Source: Aralia elata | Taxonomy: Eukaryota; Streptophyta; Magnoliopsida; Apiales; Araliaceae | Reading direction: 5' to 3' | Length of the DNA: 64,000 bases | Assembly (NCBI GenBank): GCA_034770075.1 | Contig: JAVJAP010000339.1 | Coordinates: 682,001-746,000 of the forward strand | Shown: positions 58,097 through 64,000 of the stretch, one piece after another | Numbering within the stretch: the stretch's first letter is position 1 | How the letters are laid out: each line of letters opens with the position of its first letter | Program-made: the position numbers and the translations under genes | Notes under the pieces: generated by a model | Database searches by the model: none | Seen by the model: the letters and a program-made list of their open reading frames with translations, nothing else | Told to the model about the DNA's origin: nothing

Positions 58097-59675
58097 TGTT
58101 GCTCGATTTCGCAATCAATAAAACACGCGCAAGTATACGCGGTCCACAAGTAATATAAGATAAGTAAAGTGTCGAACCCACGAGGAATTATGTTAAATAA
58201 TTACCAAATATCAATCGCATGTAAAATCAATCTAATTTAAACAATGACAATATGATTTGTGTTTGTTGTTGATTATAACTAAAATAAAGACAATTTAGAA
58301 AGCAAGGTTTTCTAATACGGATAAAGTTCAAGATAAAAAGGTCTAAGATTACAATATCCCCCAACTCTTCATTTAAACATCATACTCTCTCTTGTTTGGT
58401 AAATTAGAACATAAGAATTGCTATCCGAGAAATCACAAGTATATATAAGCCTCTCTCGATGGTCGAATACGTATTTCCTATTGTGGTGTATAGATATATT
58501 TCTATCCTACACACTAACAAGAATCTCATATCAAGAACAATTAATAAGACACATGTCACGTAAAATCCCATTAACCATTCTATCAATTACCAACTTTCAC
58601 AAAAGAAATCATTAAACACGGATTCTCAATTGGATACATGTGGTATTTAGGTATATGTCTATCCTAAATACAATCAAATTATCAACCCTCAAGAATAATA
58701 CATAAGACTCACGTCACATAATCTCATACATTATCCATAAAGAACATCTAATTTTCACATGAATTCATAACTAGGTCTCAACTTATACTTCCTCTCTCAA
58801 TTCCATATAAGTTACCAAAGTAATTACGGGCCAAGCAATTAATCCTTAATCAAAGGTTATAAACTCCAATTCACAAAATGCCTAATTACCATTCAAGAGA
58901 GAGCATTCAATTTAAACTACAAGTTGGGTTCCATTGCAATCTTAGAATGAAGAGTTTAGCTCATATTAAATCTTAATAACATCATAATCTGATTATAGTA
59001 CATGGTTGAAGTTACAAAATAAGAAAGAAGAACTAAAACATATGAAGATACACCTTTTTTGTGATAAGAAGCTCCAATTGATGTGGTGTAATTCTTCTTC
59101 TCTAATCCTTGCTCTCCTATTTTGTGCTCCTAGCCTCCTTGGTTGATGATATTCTGATAATCTTTCTTTTAGCTCCTTTGTTCTTCTCTTTTTAGCTCCA
59201 AACCCTAGCTTTTTCAATATGTGTAACCAAGCTTGAATGATGCAATACCAACTCCCTGGATGCCAGATAATTCTTCCCTCTCTCCTCATTTTCCCGTTCC
59301 TGAAATTCCTCCTCTAGTGCGCCACAATAGCAGAACAGACAAAGCAAGCCGCTCCAGAAAATCGCGCTCTCGCCCCGGCGAGAAAAACAGCCTGGGGAGC
59401 TCGCCCCGGCGAGGGCTCGCCCCGGCGAAGTTTTTAGCCTTGGAGGCTCGCCCCAGCGAGGAAAATGGCCTGGGGAGCTCGCCACGGCGAGGTCTCATGT
59501 CCTGCGGAAATTACACTTTTCCCCCTGGACTTGCTAAAAACCGCCATGATCGTCCACAACTGTTCTCTGCACCACAAAAGCATAAAACAAGTAAATAGAT
59601 ACTATAAACACCTAAGGATAGCAAAGAATTGAGTTCAAAGGATAACTAATTCGTAGGTATAAAACCCACTCATCA
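58097..59675 (-). mobile_element. Solo LTR, Athila-like group, TSD GAACC
   Basis: 1579 bp. Read on the minus strand it starts TGATGAGTGGG (59675) and ends GAGCAACA (58097). GAACC stands at 58092-58096 and 59676-59680. It shares start (TGATGAGTG..TTTTATAC) and end (GACCGCGTATACTTGCGC) with the solo LTR at 23667-25598. Its GC-rich cluster (59350-59490, CTCGCCCCGGCGAG repeated) is different in sequence. Confidence 0.92.
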
Positions 59676-60844
59676 GAACCCCCAAACCAGATCAGTCAAG
59701 AAAAAAAAAAGGTAGGTTAGCCGAACCTAGCTAGTCCCCAAACCTTCCATCAGTCGGATCAGTCAAGCGAGAGACGGGAGAAAGAAATGGGATTTGTCAA
59801 TCGCCGGCGACAACATGGGGCAACCGACCGGCGGATTAATTAGGGGTTCGAGTGGGCGACCGAGCGTGCGATGTTTGGACCGAAGGACCCCAAGCGACCG
59901 GTGACTAACGAATGGAAGCGCGCGGCTCGAGGCTTGCCGACAATTTCACGGTTGGCTTGGATGGGACTGACAGAGACAATTGATCGACAACCTAACCCTC
60001 TAACCCTTGGGTATTGCCTGGACGAGTGAGGTAATATCCAGCGAGTTGGGTAATTTTTCTTCTATAAATTGAACCCCCCATGCCCTAGACCAAGCTGCCG
60101 AATCCCTTTGTTTGTGAGTCCAAATTAGAAAAAAAAAATAGAGAGGAAGCTACTGTAAATGTCCAGCTTGGTCACTTATTTCGGTAGAAGGAGGAAGATT
60201 GTAGTCCGATCGATAGCAAGGTATCTTAGTGAGCCACTGAGTTGTGTCATTTTTTTATTTTTATTTTTATTTTCCTTCTGTGATTGAATGGGTTATACAT
60301 TGTACTTGGGTTGAGTTGTTGCTTGTATTGTATTGTACTGTGTTAATTCTTTATTGGGAAACTGGTGAACCTTAAAGGTTCTAGCAGTAGATTTTGTACT
60401 GTGTTTAGGCCAATGGAAGAGTTTTGGAACGACCAGCAGATGACTGGTGTAATGCCTAAATTAAATTTGGTTTTCTTTTGTTTTTCTGTTTGGGATGGGT
60501 ACTGAATTAGAAATCAGTATTGCTATAATCTACTTGGAAATTGTTATCTTTTGTGTTGGGTAATAATTTTGTTAGTTTGAAAAGAAATTGCAAGAGTTGG
60601 ATATATTGACTGTAACTGTTGATCTTAGCAGCATAAAACCATTAACTGAGTGTAGTATACAACAACTGAATTGTTCGAATAAGTTGTGTAATTCAATGGA
60701 GTTAACTGTGAATCAAATGTACTGTCATTAGCTTAACTAGTGGTTATTAATTGGAGCTAATAATACACTTGTAAACTAATTAGTTATTATAACTAATAAA
60801 TAAAATTAATAGAGTAACTATTTATTATTTATCAATAAATAATA

Positions 60845-63800
60845 AATATTTAATTATTATTTAATTAATATTAAATAATAATTAAGTATGAATAGAATAA
60901 TAAATTAATTATTTATTACTTATCAATAAGTAATAAATAAAGATAATCAATATTTAATTATTAATAGTAAATAATAATTAAGTATGAGTAAAGTTAATCA
61001 ATTAATTATTTATTAGCACTAAATAATAAATAAAGATAATAAATATTTAATTAATATTAAATAATAATTAAGTATGAATAAAAATTAATAAAATAATTAT
61101 TTGTTATTATATAATAATCAATGAAGATAACAAGTATTTAATAATTACTTATTGTTTAATAAATAAAGATAATAAATATCTAGTTATTATCTAATTAATA
61201 TTAATAATAATTGGGTATGAATAAAGCTAATAAGGATAGCAATTACTTAATTATTAATGAAATAATGATTAAGTATGAGTGAGATTACTAGGTTAATTTT
61301 TATTTTTGGCCTTAATAAATAAAGAATGCTTAATGATTATTTAATATTAAATAATAATTAAGTGTGTATAGAATTAATACATCACGTATTTAATTAATGT
61401 TGAATAAGGAACAAAGAATAATAATTATTCAATTACCCTTAAGGGTGAATAGTAATTAAGTATAAATAAAATTAAATAAGTGATCAACTATTATTTAGTT
61501 GCTATTAAACCATGATAAGTTTATTATTTATTTTATAAATAATAAATAAGGATTATTAACCCATAACTAGAGACAACTAAGGGTAATAATCTGAGTATTC
61601 GAAGAATAGTAATCATGATTAGCTATCATTTATTTTAATAGCTAAAGGTTATTAATTAATTTCTGTTTAGCTAATGTTAAATAGTAATTAAGTGTAAATG
61701 GTGAATTGTTTATCTGCTAAATAAATAGCATAAGAGGGTGTACCGATATATAACTACGCAATATTAATTGATCGACTCTATCAAATGTTAGGTCCATCAA
61801 AGCCAAATAATTAAAGCTAAGAGTAGTTGTAGCTGAGCAAACAGGCAAGTTCATCTTACTCAACTTTTACATTGAGCAAGTTCTTTATATCGAAACTTTA
61901 ATTGTTGCAAGTTTCTTTTCCTTCGAGCGGGCTACTATCGTACTGTGGCTTGAAATTTTATTCTAAGAACGCTTAAGTGGTTTAATTAATTTACAGTTAT
62001 TCCACATCTATGATATTATTGACAATCGCATTCGATGCATTTGAATTCGTACATTATTAAAGTTCCGAAATTCACGAACTATTCATGATTAAGTCTGACC
62101 CTTGTTTCGGTCAGGCAAGTATGTGAGAATTTATAAAGTTATCTGAACCAATCAATGGTAAGGATTCTTAGACTGAATGAACACCCTTTTATTATAGGGG
62201 AGTACCCCATGTATCGAATATAAGGTACAAACAGCAGAGTTAAATGTTATGCATATACATAGCGTACGCGAGGCTGATCCCCTCAAGTACTTATTCTGTA
62301 GCCAGTAACCAGAGGGTCAATTAGCTATTGACTCCTTTGGAAGTTGTTGTTCAAAGTCTGCTTGACTATCAATTGTTCTAAAAGCAATTATTGTTCTTGC
62401 TTCTGATAATTATATAGAAAGAGATTTCAACAATTGATAGTCAAGTAGACTTTGAACAACAACTTCTAAAGGAGTCAATAACTAATTGACCCTCTGGTTA
62501 CTGGCTATAGAATAAGTACTTGAGGGGATCAGCCTCGCGTACGCTATGTATATGCATAACATTTAACTCTGTTGTTTGTACCTTATATTCGATACATGGG
62601 GTATTCCCCTATAATAAAAGGGGTGTTCATTCAGTCTAAGAATCCTTACCATTGATTGGTTCGGATAGCTTTATAAATTCTCACATACTTGCCTGACCGA
62701 AACAAGGGTCAGACTTAATCATGAATAGTTCGTGAATTTCGGAACTTTAATAATGTACGAATTCAAATGCATCGAATGCGATTGTCAATAATATCATAGA
62801 TGTGGAATAACTGTAAATTAATTAAACCACTTAAGCGTTCTTAGAATAAAATTTCAATCCACAGTACGATAGTAGCCCGCTCGAAGGAAAAGAAACTTGC
62901 AACAATTAAAGTTTCGATATAAAGAACTTGCTTAATGTAAAAGTTGAGTAAGATGAACTTGTCTGTTTGCTCAGCTACAACTACTCTTAGCTTTAATTAT
63001 TTGGCTTTGAAGGACCTAACATTTGATAGAGTCGATCAATAAATATTGCATAGTTATATATCGGTACACCCTCTTATGCTATTTATTTAGCAAATAAACA
63101 TTTCACCATTTACACTTAATTACTATTTAACATTAGCTAAACAGAAATTAATTAATAACCTTTAGCTATTAAAATAAATGATAGCTAATCATGATTACTA
63201 TTCTTCGAATACTCAGATTATTACCCTTATTTGTCTCTAGTTATGGGTTAATAATCCTTATTTATTATTTATAAATAAATAATAAACTTATCATGGTTTA
63301 ATAGCAACTAAATAATAGTTGATCACTTATTTAATTTTATTTATACTTAATTACTATTCACCCTTAAGGGTAATTGAATAATTATTATTCCTTGTTCCTT
63401 ATTCAACATTAATTAAATACGTGATGTATTAATTCTATACACACTTAATTATTATTTAATATTAAATAATCATTAAGCATTCTTTATTTATTAAGGCCAA
63501 AAATAAAAATTAACCTAGTAATCTCACTCATACTTAATCATTATTTCATTAATGATTAAGTAATTGCTATCCTTATTAGCTTTATTCATACCCAATTATT
63601 ATTAATATTAATTAGATAATAACTAGATATTTATTATCTTTATTTATTAAACAATAAGTAATTATTAAATACTTGTTATCTTCATTGATTATTATATAAT
63701 AACAAATAATTATTTTATTAATTTCTATTCATACTTAATTATTATTTAATATTAATTAAATATTTATTATCCTTATTTATTATTTAGTGCTAATAAATAA

Positions 63801-63961
63801 TTAATTGATTAACTTTACTCATACTAAATTATTATTTACTATTAATAATTAAATATTGATTATCTTTATTTATTACTTATTGATAAGTAATAAATAATTA
63901 ATTTATTATTCTATTCATACTTAATTATTATTTAATATTAATTAAATAATAATTAAATATT
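60845..63961. repeat. Long inverted repeat (palindrome), arms about 1.53 kb, 51-bp spacer
   Basis: The left arm (about 60845-62377) and right arm (about 62429-63961) are reverse complements around a centre at 62403. The spacer 62378-62428 is CTAAAAGCAATTATTGTTC and following bases. In the stretches compared, the arms differ at a few percent of positions. Small indels occur. The arms cover the 3' half of the LTR starting at 57471. Beyond 63961 the sequence is unrelated to the left flank. Confidence 0.95.
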
Positions 63962-64000
63962 CATCTAGGCCTTAAAGTCAGACCCTTAACCATTTAAAAC

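Larger units (their letters stand above)
57471..64000 (+). mobile_element. LTR of a Gypsy-type element, with nested solo LTR and palindrome
   Basis: Starts TGTGATGTCCGGGAATTTTA immediately after the broken remorin codon. The 58097-59675 segment is a nested solo LTR. A GC-rich zone at 59780-59960 (CGCCGGCGACAACATGG, ACCGACCGGCGG) is followed by a TATA box (TATAAATT, 60064-60071). Shared blocks (GCAAACAGGCAAGTTCATC, GAGGCTGATCCCCTC, 'ccccatgtatcgaatataaggta') tie it to the LTRs at 26761 and 35550. Its right end was not reached; most of the visible 3' half is an inverted repeat. Confidence 0.7.

Overview
This window is plant nuclear DNA, most likely eudicot, from an AT-rich, retrotransposon-dominated chromosome region. 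The evidence is the set of plant-only mobile families it holds: Ty3/Gypsy elements of the Athila and Tat/Ogre types, CACTA transposons with a TNP2 transposase, and a hAT-type non-autonomous element. It also holds scraps of plant host genes: a Di19 first exon, a remorin C-terminus, and exons of a conserved coiled-coil protein. I see no intact host gene, no rRNA gene and no convincing tRNA gene.

Layout, left to right. (1) 1-3592: right part of a CACTA element with an uninterrupted transposase frame, inserted into the gag of a minus-strand Athila-like element whose PBS and LTR follow (to 5168). (2) 5169-9709: plus-strand LTR, tRNA-Asp-type PBS, decayed gag, and an unassigned coiled-coil frame (ORF-X). 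ORF-X is split by (3) 9710-21244, a structurally complete Tat/Ogre-type element on the minus strand with 2.1-kb LTRs and a perfect 5-bp TSD (CCTGG). It retains pol, a predicted intron and a 3' minisatellite, but most of gag is deleted. ORF-X resumes at 21250 and is followed by a Copia-style polypurine tract and LTR (21698-23423). (4) 23424-33722: a decayed minus-strand Ty3/Gypsy element with 5' LTR, PBS, gag, protease and RT/RNase H. Two solo LTRs, each with a 5-bp TSD, cut into it (23667-25598 and 26761-30745). (5) 33723-35549: the tail of another Gypsy pol and a pseudogene of the 'putative plant transposon protein' type. (6) 35550-44277: one LTR grown by about 5.5 tandem copies of a 1.31-kb unit, cut at 44278 by a further LTR. 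(7) 45016-51046: CACTA-type termini enclosing fragments of host-gene exons, a possible gene-capturing element. (8) 51047-57470: AT-rich DNA, a Di19 pseudo-exon, a hAT-type element with an 8-bp TSD, and remorin exons cut off at 57470 by (9) an LTR (57471 to the window end). That LTR contains a nested solo LTR (58097-59675) and a palindrome with arms of about 1.53 kb.

The parts do not form a pathway. They record serial insertion, and target-site duplications give the local order of events. The features that stand out are the long palindrome, the 1.31-kb tandem growth whose junctions sit at the LTR terminus, the Ogre-type intron whose removal joins two frames exactly, the CTCTACG words shared by an Athila-like LTR, ORF-X and a Copia-like LTR, and the recurrence of GC-rich, family-specific word clusters upstream of the TATA box in several unrelated LTRs. 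I found no clear sign of a new defence or metabolic system. All boundaries were read by eye; family names rest on remembered motifs, not searches.
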